A model generated the notes under the pieces. It was given only the letters and a program-made list of their open reading frames with translations. It was not told where the DNA came from and did no database searches. Made by a program: the position numbers and the translations under genes. Below are positions 1 through 8,063 of a DNA stretch of 64,000 nucleotides, piece after piece. The stretch's first letter is position 1; every line of letters starts with the position of its first letter. Origin of the DNA: Flavobacteriaceae bacterium UBA6231 (lineage in GTDB: Bacteria > Bacteroidota > Bacteroidia > Flavobacteriales > Flavobacteriaceae); NCBI GenBank assembly GCA_002441545.1, contig DJWL01000012.1, forward strand, positions 1 through 64,000, in the 5' to 3' direction.

Positions 1-409
1 ATATTCCCACCTTGAGTACATCTTGGGACAAATCAAATGATATTGATTTGTCCCTTTTTTATTCCTTTATAACCTCTGTAAATACTAGCAATTTAAAAGC
101 AAAGGGGTAATATCGGCGGTTCGAACTTCATTATTTTTAAATTGGAATTTTTGGGAGAACATCGAACCTAGCAACCTTCTTTTATGGTTTAAATAAAACT
201 GTTAATCTATACCATCAAGTTTTTCAAGCCTTTTTTGTAAACATTAAAGATTCCTTTGCTTTATTTTGTTGTGCTTCCTTTTTTTAAACACCATCAAGAC
301 TCTTCTTTAGATGGCTTTGCAAATTCTTAATTTTAGACAAAATTGAGATTGAAAAAAATAGATAAATAATTTCAACCTGCTTGTCATTAAAATATTAATT
401 TAAATTACA
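1..409. other. Non-coding left edge of the window
   Basis: This stretch holds no convincing gene on either strand. It starts with a strong rho-independent terminator hairpin for a plus-strand gene lying outside the window. The rest is AT-rich and full of stop codons. A GGTTCGAA stretch near 119-126 resembles a tRNA T-arm, but no acceptor stem or anticodon arm pairs around it. The right part lies downstream of the minus-strand beta-lactamase-like gene. Confidence 0.6.
25..60 (+). terminator. Rho-independent terminator of an upstream plus-strand gene
   Basis: A perfect 12-bp stem (25-36 with 43-54) encloses a 6-nt loop and is followed directly by six T residues at 55-60. The T tract lies only on the plus-strand side, so it ends a transcript entering from the left of the window. 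Confidence 0.85.
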
Positions 410-1522
410 CTATGAGTTACATTTGTTTTGGACAAAAACTATTTTAATTATCCAATTCCATATAAAATTCAGTACGTTTGAAGTTAAAAATGGACGTAAT
501 GCAACCTGATTTGTTAACACAACTACTGATATTTTTCTATTTGGAAGTCTCATAATGTCTGCAAGTGCTGGTCCCCCACTATGTCCTGTTATTTTTTCGT
601 CATAAAACCTATCAACGATCCAACCGATTCCAAAGGGAGACTTCGTTCCATCTCTTAATTCAGTAGGTGTCCACATTAAATCCTGTGTTTTTTCACTTAT
701 CAATGTGTTTGAATCAAGGGCAATTATCCACTTGCATAAATCTTCTAAAGAAGCATATAAACCACCAGATGGATACGTCCATTTAGGGAATAACATAGAA
801 AAAATACGCTGTTTTTGTAATTCATTGTTCCATTCATAGGTAATAGCGGCATATGGAAGCATGTCGTATTTACGATAAATATAATCCTGTTCCATATTAT
901 TGAACCCAGTATGGCTCATCCCTAATCTGTCAAATACAGAGGTTTTCATATATTGCTGGAATGGCATCCCCGCTACGGTCTCTATTAATTTCATCACCAC
1001 AGCGTAGTCTCCACCTGCATATACTGTTTTTGTTCCTGGCTTAAAATCTAGTGGTTGCATAATGACAAAATCCCAAGCTTCTTCTAGTGAGTTAAACTCT
1101 TTTTTCATTGCAAGAACATCCATGATACCTGTTTGGTGGGCTACCAAATCCTTTACTTTCATGTCTTTCCAAGATTCAGGGATGTTCGAAATGTAAAAAC
1201 CAATAGGGTCTTCCAATTTTAGCTTTCCTTGATCAATCAATATTGCAATTGCTGTTGCACTGAGTAATTTGGTTGCTGATGCCAACTGAAAAGCTTTTTC
1301 AGGGGTATTTGTTACGGAGTTTTGAATATCTACTTCCCCATACGATTTCATATGTTTAATTTTTCCATTCTCTATAATGGCAACAGACAATGCTGGAATA
1401 TGATATTCACTAATCTGTTCTGTAAGGAAGTTGTCTATTTTTAATTGTATTGAGTCTGATATTTGTCCTACTGCTTGTAGTGTTGAACAAAAAACTAAAG
1501 TTATGATAATGATGTATCTCAT
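410..1522 (-). CDS. Exported serine beta-lactamase-like hydrolase (class C / esterase family)
   Basis: The 370-residue protein has a Sec signal peptide (about residues 1-20) and a beta-lactamase/transpeptidase-like domain. The catalytic Ser-x-x-Lys motif is SATK (S82, K85), and the C-terminal triad counterpart is HSGG (314-317). The middle YxN motif appears as Y168-A-G170, so the usual Asn is Gly; this is commoner in esterase and D-aminopeptidase-like members than in true cephalosporinases. A periplasmic hydrolase acting on a peptide, ester or peptidoglycan fragment is the safest reading, and antibiotic resistance is not supported. The last 20 residues are hydrophobic, then basic, and may be a tail anchor. 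It lies 145 bp downstream of the beta-helix lipoprotein, separated by a hairpin. Confidence 0.85.
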   Translation of the reverse strand: MRYIIIITLVFCSTLQAVGQISDSIQLKIDNFLTEQISEYHIPALSVAIIENGKIKHMKSYGEVDIQNSVTNTPEKAFQLASATKLLSATAIAILIDQGKLKLEDPIGFYISNIPESWKDMKVKDLVAHQTGIMDVLAMKKEFNSLEEAWDFVIMQPLDFKPGTKTVYAGGDYAVVMKLIETVAGMPFQQYMKTSVFDRLGMSHTGFNNMEQDYIYRKYDMLPYAAITYEWNNELQKQRIFSMLFPKWTYPSGGLYASLEDLCKWIIALDSNTLISEKTQDLMWTPTELRDGTKSPFGIGWIVDRFYDEKITGHSGGPALADIMRLPNRKISVVVLTNQVALRPFLTSNVLNFIWNWIIKIVFVQNKCNS

Positions 1523-1595
1523 AGCATTTATTTAAGTTTTTAATGATAATTTATAAATTTTAAAAGGCTTTCTCTATTCATAAAAATGGTTAAAA

Positions 1596-1621
1596 CCACA
1601 CAGTAAAATTTTACTGTGCGG
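1596..1621 (-). terminator. Hairpin downstream of the beta-helix lipoprotein gene
   Basis: A perfect 20-bp palindrome at 1599-1618 extends to a 12-of-13-bp stem over 1596-1621. On the minus strand it is followed by T-rich sequence, which suits termination of the lipoprotein transcript before the beta-lactamase-like gene. Confidence 0.55.
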
Positions 1622-1667
1622 CACCATCATCATTTATTATACAATCTGAAAAAATAAATGTTTATTC

Positions 1668-3719
1668 TTACCATTCATAGACATTGCTTCCTGGTATTTC
1701 TATATAAGTTATATTACTATCAACTAAATTTCCCCTTGCCTCATTTAAAATTGAAATGCCATGTTGTCCACTATATCCAATTGTGGAATTTGAAATATTT
1801 AAACTTCCTTGTAGGCTATTGTCAACTATAATATTTGCGGAAAAACTGTTATCAACTGGTTTGCCTCCATGAAGAACGTGAACATAGTTTAAAGAATTGT
1901 TTGCATTAGTGCTCGAAAATGTGATTCCATACCAGGATCCTGTTGTTTCCAATATATTTTTTATAACAATTGGCTTAGTGGCATTACCTGCAGCTTTTAA
2001 ATACCCTTCTTTTCCATTTGCATTTTCTACCACGATTCTAGAATTTTCTTCCATTTCTAAAACTACACCAGGCATTAGCTGTAATCCAGACCATACAGTG
2101 AGATCTTTACCTAGTCCATTAACATGATAAGTCATATTAGTTTGTTGAAATCCATTCCAAACAGCTTCATTATCAAATGCTACTGGGTAGTTTCCGTCTA
2201 CTCTAACTTGATTTTTACCATTATTAACAAAGTAAGTATAATAATCTAAAATGCTAACATTTTTGGTAGATACAGCAATAGGGTATCCTAGATGCCCACG
2301 TACATAATTACTTGTAAAGGACAAAATGGTTGCGCCTTCAGAAGTTGCTTCAATGCCATCACCAGCACCGTCATTAAAAGAAGAATGATCAATAGAGGCA
2401 ACTCCATAAGCTCCTAAATGGAAAGATGCAGCTTGATTGCCAGCTAAAGGTTCGCTTCCTGCATTTTTAACGATTATAAAATCAAATATAGAATGATTAT
2501 TACCAGAATGCTCTATATATATACCTTTCCAGTAACCAGAAATGTCTTCTAAGCCCATGAAATAAATAATTCCTGTTTGGGAGCCTTGAGCTAGTATTCT
2601 ACTCTCATTCAATATATCAATTCTTTTGTTCTCACCAACTTTTATTTGCGTATATGCCGGAATGTTTAAGGTAGTTCCGTTAAGTAATTTGATACCATCT
2701 AAGGAAGTATACACATAAGATGGCCAATCTATATTCTCACCATTGTCCAAAATAGAATTTACAAAGATGATATCTCCACTTAAAATCTGATTGCTAGAAC
2801 CTATATTTAATACTTGAGTGATAGGCACCAAAATGTTATGTAAATTATTTTCTATTCCAGTAATGTTATTGTAATTGAACTCTGCTATTTGGGACAATTC
2901 AGAATAATAAACTTGAATTCCTTTGTTTTCTTTAAAGAAAGAGTTTGTTATTGGTAAATAGCTATTTTCATCTAAATATAACCCTATGGCTTCTGAACTC
3001 CACTCTGCTATACCACCAGCATATGACATTTCTGTGTAGTTCCATTTATTATTTTGATTATTAGAGTCAATATAAATCCCATTCCAAAAACCTGGGGTTT
3101 CATCTTCACCTGTTAGATAAATTCTAGCCTCTTCAGTTGATCCGCCTTCAGAAATAAAAGTCCCTTCTTGAGTGATTTTTAGAGAAGTGCCTTCGGAAAA
3201 TGCTACCCTTACACCGGGCATAATAGTTAACTTGGCTTGTAATTGAATTGGTTCTGTAACTAAATAATCTATCAATTGATAATCATCAATAAAAACATTG
3301 TTCAAAACCATGTCTTGAACAATGTCTTCTGATATTACAATGGTTTGTGTGCCTATTTCAGAAAGTGTAACTTTAATTTCATCAGTTGATTCCCATTTGG
3401 TTTTTGAAATTTTTAATTGAATGATATAGTCTCCAGCTTTATCTGCTTTAAATGATGGTTTAGGTAGGCTTTCATTAGTTAATTCAGCCTCACTATTTAT
3501 AGGCTGACTTTTTACGGTCCATTCAAATGAAAATGTTTCACCATCAGAATCAATAGATTGGCTACCATCTAATGTAACTGTATTTCCAACAATTGCTTGT
3601 ATATCTGAACCTGCATTGGCTTTTAATGGGTTAACATCAATTGAATCGTTTTCTTGACATGCTATTAAAACAATACATGATAGAATTGATATTTTTAATT
3701 TTAAAATTTTATTTTTCAT
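1668..3719 (-). CDS. Surface lipoprotein with PKD/Ig-like domain and right-handed beta-helix
   Basis: The 683-residue protein begins with a lipoprotein signal and lipobox (LIAC, C21). The following Q-E-N-D resembles the Bacteroidota export signal for surface lipoproteins. A PKD/Ig-like domain spans about residues 34-120 (ANAGSDIQAIVGNTVTLDGS, then a D-S-D-G turn and W-T-V). The remainder is a long run of short beta-strand turns rich in G, N and I, with repeated units of the type 'W-x-G-I-x-I/F', typical of right-handed parallel beta-helix proteins that bind or cleave polysaccharides. No catalytic residues can be assigned. It starts 11 bp after the next lipoprotein gene (3731-4324), so the two probably share a transcript. 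Function is unknown; a surface adhesin or glycan-binding role is inference. Confidence 0.8.
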   Translation of the reverse strand: MKNKILKLKISILSCIVLIACQENDSIDVNPLKANAGSDIQAIVGNTVTLDGSQSIDSDGETFSFEWTVKSQPINSEAELTNESLPKPSFKADKAGDYIIQLKISKTKWESTDEIKVTLSEIGTQTIVISEDIVQDMVLNNVFIDDYQLIDYLVTEPIQLQAKLTIMPGVRVAFSEGTSLKITQEGTFISEGGSTEEARIYLTGEDETPGFWNGIYIDSNNQNNKWNYTEMSYAGGIAEWSSEAIGLYLDENSYLPITNSFFKENKGIQVYYSELSQIAEFNYNNITGIENNLHNILVPITQVLNIGSSNQILSGDIIFVNSILDNGENIDWPSYVYTSLDGIKLLNGTTLNIPAYTQIKVGENKRIDILNESRILAQGSQTGIIYFMGLEDISGYWKGIYIEHSGNNHSIFDFIIVKNAGSEPLAGNQAASFHLGAYGVASIDHSSFNDGAGDGIEATSEGATILSFTSNYVRGHLGYPIAVSTKNVSILDYYTYFVNNGKNQVRVDGNYPVAFDNEAVWNGFQQTNMTYHVNGLGKDLTVWSGLQLMPGVVLEMEENSRIVVENANGKEGYLKAAGNATKPIVIKNILETTGSWYGITFSSTNANNSLNYVHVLHGGKPVDNSFSANIIVDNSLQGSLNISNSTIGYSGQHGISILNEARGNLVDSNITYIEIPGSNVYEW

Positions 3720-3730
3720 AATGTTATTTT

Positions 3731-4324
3731 TTATTGAATTAATTTGTAATATTTTAAGAACGCTCCATGCTCATCAGTCATTTTTAATTCATTGATTTCT
3801 TGACCAGCATTATTTAATGTCTCAGAAATCTCAATAGTAATCGTGTAATTACCTGTAGATTCATTTCTGTCAAAATCCATACTTGGATTACAAACACTAT
3901 GGTGTTTCATTCTTCTAACCTGCGGCTTAAAAGTTATTTGGTCTAAAGATGATCCATTTACAATTCCTTTTATATATTGTGCTGTGTAAACTTGACATCC
4001 TCCAGTACTGGTACTTACAACCATTGTGTGAACAAACCCACCATTTTCTTTAAATTCTATACCAAGACCAGGAACAGGAACCATAGACCATGGATCAAGT
4101 GCTCCAGAAAACCACTTATTTGAGACTGGATTGTAGAGTAATGGGTCAAAATCATAATTCATGTATAAACTCCATGAATCAATCCAAACACCTACTAACT
4201 CTTCGGGGATAGAACCGATTGGCTGGTTGTTTTCTGGTTGGGATGTGTCATCATATTGGCAAGACAAAACTCCTAATAGGATAAGAGATATCAATACCAA
4301 ATTCTTTTTTTTAATTTTTCTCAT
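3731..4324 (-). CDS. Hypothetical lipoprotein, partner of the beta-helix lipoprotein
   Basis: About 197 residues from the chosen ATG at 4324. A GTG 45 bp further upstream is in frame, but the ATG places a clean lipoprotein signal (basic start, hydrophobic core, lipobox LSC) at the N-terminus and has an AGAAGAAA ribosome-binding-like stretch before it. After the Cys comes Q-Y-D-D, which fits a surface-lipoprotein export signal. The mature part is about 170 residues, rich in beta strands, and starts with 'IPEELVGVW', as in lipocalin-like single-domain lipoproteins. No enzymatic motif is visible. It precedes the beta-helix gene by 11 bp. An FNR-type palindrome lies about 130 bp upstream. Confidence 0.7.
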   Translation of the reverse strand: MRKIKKKNLVLISLILLGVLSCQYDDTSQPENNQPIGSIPEELVGVWIDSWSLYMNYDFDPLLYNPVSNKWFSGALDPWSMVPVPGLGIEFKENGGFVHTMVVSTSTGGCQVYTAQYIKGIVNGSSLDQITFKPQVRRMKHHSVCNPSMDFDRNESTGNYTITIEISETLNNAGQEINELKMTDEHGAFLKYYKLIQ

Positions 4325-4450
4325 AACTGTTTCTTCTTTGATTGATAAATGTTTGATAAAGGAAATCACTTTTGAATTCTAGTAGAAAGACCACTATTAA
4401 ACAATCCTAAAATCCAATGGCAAAATAAGAGCAGTATAAAATTGTTACAC

Positions 4451-4464
4451 TTGATTTGAATCAA
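4451..4464. promoter_or_regulatory. FNR-type palindrome (site A)
   Basis: TTGATTTGAATCAA is a perfect TTGAT-N4-ATCAA Crp/Fnr-family site. It is centred about 133 bp upstream of the lipoprotein start at 4324 and is one of four such sites between 4.4 and 9.2 kb. Its distance makes direct activation less certain than for the other three. Confidence 0.6.
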
Positions 4465-4511
4465 GAAAGTAGTTTGGTTATGATTTTATCTTTAAGAATT
4501 ATTAACACAAA

Positions 4512-4542
4512 AGCCACCTAAGAAAACACACTTTAGACGGCT
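4512..4542 (-). terminator. Terminator hairpin after the crp/fnr pseudogene
   Basis: On the minus strand a 10-bp stem (4533-4542 with 4512-4521, including two G-U pairs) encloses an 11-nt loop and is followed by TTTTGTGTT. It ends transcription coming from the amidohydrolase and crp/fnr pseudogene side. Confidence 0.6.
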
Positions 4543-4574
4543 CGATTAAAAAATTCATTTTAGTATTAAAAAAA

Positions 4575-5007
4575 TTATTTGTCAGATACTTTTTTTAGGT
4601 TTAAATCTTGAAAGTCATAACTAAAATCTATATTAGGAGAAACGCCTTTCATTTTTTTTTGACAAGGTTTTTCTTCCTCATCTAATAGAAAATTAACAAA
4701 GGTATCTGAGTAAAGACTTCTATCTAACCATTTTATAACAAAGCTGTTTGCTTTATAATATAGAAGGTCTACCTGTAAAAAAAGAACCAAGAGACGTTAT
4801 AATATTGCCCGAATAACCGAAGCGTATATCATGTTCTTCATATTTTGAAACATAAAAAAGGCGCAAAGCGCCTTCTTCAATATAATAGATATAATTTTCC
4901 ACTACACCGGGAGTCAATAAATATTCATGTCTTGATAACTCACTCTTCTTGGCATTTAGGATAGTTTCTGACCTAAGTGCTTCCATAAGGGTTGTCCTTT
5001 GGTTCAT
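4575..5007 (-). pseudogene. Decayed Crp/Fnr-family regulator (cNMP-binding part only)
   Basis: The ATG at 5007 opens a reading frame of 84 residues that matches the N-terminal cyclic-nucleotide-binding fold of Bacteroidota Crp/Fnr proteins (YIEEGALRLFYVSK, then 'GSFFTGRPS'). It stops at 4753. In the other frames from about 4765 the homology seems to go on: 'FYIIKQTALL' in one, then 'FVIKWLDRSLYSDTFVNFL' in another, the latter open to 4575. At least two frameshifts are therefore needed, and no C-terminal helix-turn-helix is found before the terminator at 4512-4542. An intact paralogue lies at 8064-8633. The remnant cannot bind DNA as it stands. Confidence 0.7.
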
Positions 5008-5013
5008 ATTTGA

Positions 5014-5061
5014 ATGTTTAAATGAATAAATTAAAAAAAATTAATTTATTCATTTAAACAT
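5014..5061. repeat. Perfect 21-bp inverted repeat
   Basis: The arms 5014-5034 and 5041-5061 are exact reverse complements around six A residues (plus strand). The hairpin sits between the amidohydrolase stop (5096) and the crp/fnr pseudogene start (5007). It could be a terminator for the amidohydrolase, although the T run is in the loop and not after the stem, or a former operator. It would fold over the leader of the pseudogene. Confidence 0.75.
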
Positions 5062-5095
5062 CTTTATTATTGACAATTTTTAAAAAATGAGTAGC

Positions 5096-6433
5096 TTAAC
5101 TTACAATCTTATTGACTAAATTATTTGCCTTTTCCATAAGTTTTTCCAGATCGAAATTTAACAATTTGCCATTTCTCTTAACTATTTCACCAGCAATCAT
5201 AACGGTATCCACATCCTGGTCTTTAGCATATAATACTACAGATGATATTTGGTCTAATGTAGGAGACATACCTATATTATTGATGCTAATCAATATAACA
5301 TCTGCTTGTTTGCCAATTTCTAAAGAACCTATTTTATTATCTAAACCTAAAACTTTAGCTCCTCCAATAGTGGCTAATTTTAGCACGTCTCTATCAGTAA
5401 TGGTAAGTCTCTCTGCCATCTCTAAATTTTGGTAGCTTTTTTCGTTTTGAATGGCTCTTACTGTTTGAAGAGCTATTTTCATCTGATCAAACATACTCCC
5501 TGAGGTCGCGCTAATCACATCTATTCCTAACCCAGTTGTAATTCCAAATTTTAAAGCAGTTCCAGTTATAGGAAGCCCTAAACCCATTTGAAGCTCAACT
5601 TCTGGAGTGACTGAAATACTACACCCATAGTCAGCCAAGAGCTTAAAATCATTTTTATTAATTGTATTAGCATGAGCAAAATTAAGGTCACTATCTAATA
5701 ATTTTTCGTTGCATAATTTTTGAATTCCGTTGTATTTTGGGCCAAAGGTTCCGCCTCCAATATGCATGGATACTTGTAAACCTAGTTCTCTTCCCAATAG
5801 AATATCATGCTTGGCAACTTCTATATCGGAGTATTCTGGACCACGAATTGCAAGTGCCATAGTGATTAAATCATCATCAGAGTTAAAATGTTCCTTTTTA
5901 ATTTCCTTTGCCTCTATAGGATGTTTTAATTTACTCTCATAAAACCATTCCCATACTGATGTGCCAGGTGTACCAAACCCAAACTTTCCTCTTATACCAG
6001 AATCTTTTAAACCCTTTATAGCGGCTCTACTATGTTCAGGAGAATTAATAATATGAGACCAATCAAAAATTGTTGTAATTCCTGAATTTATAGCCTCAAT
6101 TGCCCCCAATAAATTGGCTGTATATACATCTTCGGCAGACATGGCTGGTGCAATTTTACCCAACATGTTTTGCAGGTATTCCATTAAGGTCCAATTTGAT
6201 GCCATTCCTTTAAAAGGCGATTCCCAAAGGTGTCTATGGGTGTCAACAAAACCTGGTAAAACAATCATCCCGCTTGCATCTATCACCGTAAAATCTTCCT
6301 CTGCTATTATAGTTTTGTTTATTTCAAATATCTTATCATTCTCAATTAATATATCTAATTGATCTTTTATTAACTGATTGTTATTAATGGAAATAATTGT
6401 TCCCCCTTTAATTAAAATTTTTCTTCTATTCAT
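5096..6433 (-). CDS. Amidohydrolase of the ATZ/TRZ / SsnA type (metal-dependent deaminase or chlorohydrolase family)
   Basis: The 445-residue protein has the full composite-barrel amidohydrolase plan: an N-terminal beta-sandwich strand, the metal motif T-H66-R-H68, further ligands at H224 (VSMHIGG) and H254 (NFAHANT), and the barrel-end Asp in GLGID305. The C-terminus returns to the sandwich (IGSLEIGKQADVILI). COG0402-type members deaminate or dechlorinate guanine, cytosine, S-adenosylhomocysteine or triazine-like rings. The true substrate cannot be read from sequence. It has no signal peptide and is cytoplasmic. A TTGAT-N4-ATCAA site is centred 55 bp before its start, followed by a TATAATTG -7-like box at 6459-6466. 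A nucleobase deaminase in the same putative regulon (8659-9120) hints at purine or pyrimidine salvage. Confidence 0.85.
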   Translation of the reverse strand: MNRRKILIKGGTIISINNNQLIKDQLDILIENDKIFEINKTIIAEEDFTVIDASGMIVLPGFVDTHRHLWESPFKGMASNWTLMEYLQNMLGKIAPAMSAEDVYTANLLGAIEAINSGITTIFDWSHIINSPEHSRAAIKGLKDSGIRGKFGFGTPGTSVWEWFYESKLKHPIEAKEIKKEHFNSDDDLITMALAIRGPEYSDIEVAKHDILLGRELGLQVSMHIGGGTFGPKYNGIQKLCNEKLLDSDLNFAHANTINKNDFKLLADYGCSISVTPEVELQMGLGLPITGTALKFGITTGLGIDVISATSGSMFDQMKIALQTVRAIQNEKSYQNLEMAERLTITDRDVLKLATIGGAKVLGLDNKIGSLEIGKQADVILISINNIGMSPTLDQISSVVLYAKDQDVDTVMIAGEIVKRNGKLLNFDLEKLMEKANNLVNKIVS

Positions 6434-6481
6434 AATGCTAATTTAATAAAGCAAATTTCAATTATAAACCGAATTATACAT

Positions 6482-6495
6482 TTGATTTAAATCAA
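6482..6495. promoter_or_regulatory. FNR-type palindrome (site B) of the amidohydrolase gene
   Basis: TTGATTTAAATCAA is a perfect palindrome centred 55 bp upstream of the ATG at 6433. The -7-like box TATAATTG at 6459-6466 puts the site near -37 to -41, the geometry of an activator that overlaps the -35/-33 region. Confidence 0.7.
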
Positions 6496-6621
6496 GAGTC
6501 GTTTAAAATATATATGCTAAGATTTCTAAAATGACATTTTTAAGCAAAAAAAAAGATTAGCAAACTAATCTATTTTTAAAATTGAATTATGATCTTATTG
6601 ATCAAAAAAAATTGGAATTTT

Positions 6622-7062
6622 CTATTGTGCAAGCTCAGCGTACTTTTTTGTTAACCAAGATTCTGCCTGCGAAATGGTTTCACAAAGTATTGTAGTCACT
6701 TTATTGTTGCTTTTCTTTTGAAGTTCTATTGACGACATCTTAGAAAAAAGATCTGGAGAAATAATACTTATATTATACCTAAGTCCATACTCATAATTTA
6801 AAGGAAAAAAACAATTACTAATCCAATCAACTAACCCAGCCCATGCACCTTCAATTTCCTTTGTGTCATGAACATGAAACTTACATTTGGCTTTTATTCC
6901 TTCTCTCTTCTGCCAATCATACATTTTCATAGATGCCGCCTTTACTTCACTTTCTGTACAAGGACCAATCCATTTCATTAACAAGTAATTCTTTTGTGGT
7001 TCATAGCTTAGTCTGCCATAAATATCTCCACTACTATTTCTTATTACATTAATGACGATCAT
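6622..7062 (-). CDS. STAS/SpoIIAA-like small cytoplasmic protein
   Basis: The 146-residue protein has no signal or membrane segment. Its plan (N-terminal strand, 'NYLLMKWIGPCTESEVKAA', a central 'HVHDTKEI' strand, and a closing 'AESWLTKKY' helix) resembles the SpoIIAA/STAS-like proteins common in Bacteroidota, which often end in a helix with a W-L pair. No enzymatic motif is seen. It follows the cupin gene by 25 bp and probably shares its transcript. The family assignment comes from fold-like pattern only and the function is unknown. Confidence 0.6.
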   Translation of the reverse strand: MIVINVIRNSSGDIYGRLSYEPQKNYLLMKWIGPCTESEVKAASMKMYDWQKREGIKAKCKFHVHDTKEIEGAWAGLVDWISNCFFPLNYEYGLRYNISIISPDLFSKMSSIELQKKSNNKVTTILCETISQAESWLTKKYAELAQ

Positions 7063-7087
7063 TTTACAAAAAATATCTCTAAAATAA

Positions 7088-7576
7088 TTAATTTTTAATC
7101 ACATCTGGCAAAATAAAATTAACATTATGTTCAGGAGCATGTTTAAATACTTTTGCTAAATCTAGCCTTGAAAAATCTGGAACTTCATTCAAGTTTGGCA
7201 TATCAATAGTGCTATTTAATTCGCTTCCAATTACTCTAAAATAGTCCAATAATTCACCTGGAGTTAAAATTACAAGCATCTTTCCTGAAGAGGTTCCAAC
7301 ATTTTTAAACGTGTGTACTGCATTCGATGGAACATGAACAACACTGCCAGGAAGCGCTTTAAATGGACTTTCTAAATCGTTTAAAACAAATTCAAAATCT
7401 CCATCAAGAATAAAAAAAACTTCTTCATCTGGATGCGTATGAGGAGGTGGTCCACCTAAAGGTGGAACACTCTCTTCAAAAATTACATATTGATTGTTTG
7501 GTTCTTTGTTTATGGCTAAAACCTTTATAATATCTGTTAAAACCAATAACTGTTCGTTTTTTGATTGTGATTTCAT
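7088..7576 (-). CDS. Single-domain cupin protein
   Basis: The 162-residue protein carries both cupin motifs. Motif 1 is G-G-P-P-P-H46-T-H48-P-D-E-E52 with a following Gly, and motif 2 is P-S-N-A-V-H88-T-F-K-N. The 2-His-Glu-His metal site is therefore complete. Similar proteins include quercetinase-like dioxygenases and sugar or small-molecule binding cupins. The substrate is unknown. It starts 12 bp after the decayed VOC gene and lies 25 bp before the STAS-like gene, so the three look like one transcript under FNR-type site C. Confidence 0.8.
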   Translation of the reverse strand: MKSQSKNEQLLVLTDIIKVLAINKEPNNQYVIFEESVPPLGGPPPHTHPDEEVFFILDGDFEFVLNDLESPFKALPGSVVHVPSNAVHTFKNVGTSSGKMLVILTPGELLDYFRVIGSELNSTIDMPNLNEVPDFSRLDLAKVFKHAPEHNVNFILPDVIKN

Positions 7577-7588
7577 GATTGATGCTTT

Positions 7589-7985
7589 TTAAACTTTTGT
7601 TGTTACTTCTATTCTGTTATTATCAGGATCTAATGTTTCAAATTCATAATAACCATCACCAGTTATTCTAGGCCCACTTAAAATTTGATATGCATCATTT
7701 TTTAATCTTTGAGCATATCATCTATTTTTTAGTACAGCTTACTCCAAAAGCCAAATGGATTATTCCTAAATGTTGATTACCAACCCTATCATTTAAATTT
7801 TCGGGAATGCTTTTCATAGACATAATTTCCTGTCTTGAACCAGATTGAAATGACAAAAAATAACTTTCAAATTGATTCTCGCTATTTGAATATTTTTCAT
7901 TTGCCACACCTGAAAAATATTTAGAGTAATAGTCTTTAAGCCTTTCAATATTTGCTGTCCAAATGGCAACATGATCAATTATCAT
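7589..7985 (-). pseudogene. Frameshifted VOC-family (glyoxalase/bleomycin-resistance fold) gene
   Basis: The ATG at 7985 opens a typical VOC N-terminus (MIIDHVAIWTANIERLKDYY) that runs to a stop after GVSCTKK near 7731. The homology continues in shifted frames: 'KIDDMLK' in one and 'AQRLKNDAYQILSGPRITGD' in another, the latter ending with 'LDPDNNRIEVTTKV' and a stop at 7589-7591. Two frameshifts are needed within about 30 bp, the first inside an A6 run. The intact product would be about 130 residues, the normal length of a VOC protein. It heads a probable transcript with the cupin and STAS-like genes. A sequencing error in the A run could explain one shift but hardly both. Confidence 0.8.
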
Positions 7986-8042
7986 AAAGATTAATTTAAT
8001 TTTTTATTTAAGCAAAGAAACTAAAGACTTGTGACTATAAAA

Positions 8043-8056
8043 TTGATTTAAATCAA
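8043..8056. promoter_or_regulatory. FNR-type palindrome (site C) upstream of VOC-cupin-STAS
   Basis: TTGATTTAAATCAA, identical to site B, is centred 64 bp upstream of the VOC pseudogene start at 7985 and just after the stop of the Crp/Fnr regulator gene. Confidence 0.65.
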
Positions 8057-8063
8057 GAAAGTA

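Noticed and set aside
110..190. Possible tRNA fragment or attachment site around GGTTCGAA
   Set aside because: No acceptor stem, D-arm or anticodon arm pairs with it, and no second copy marks an integration.
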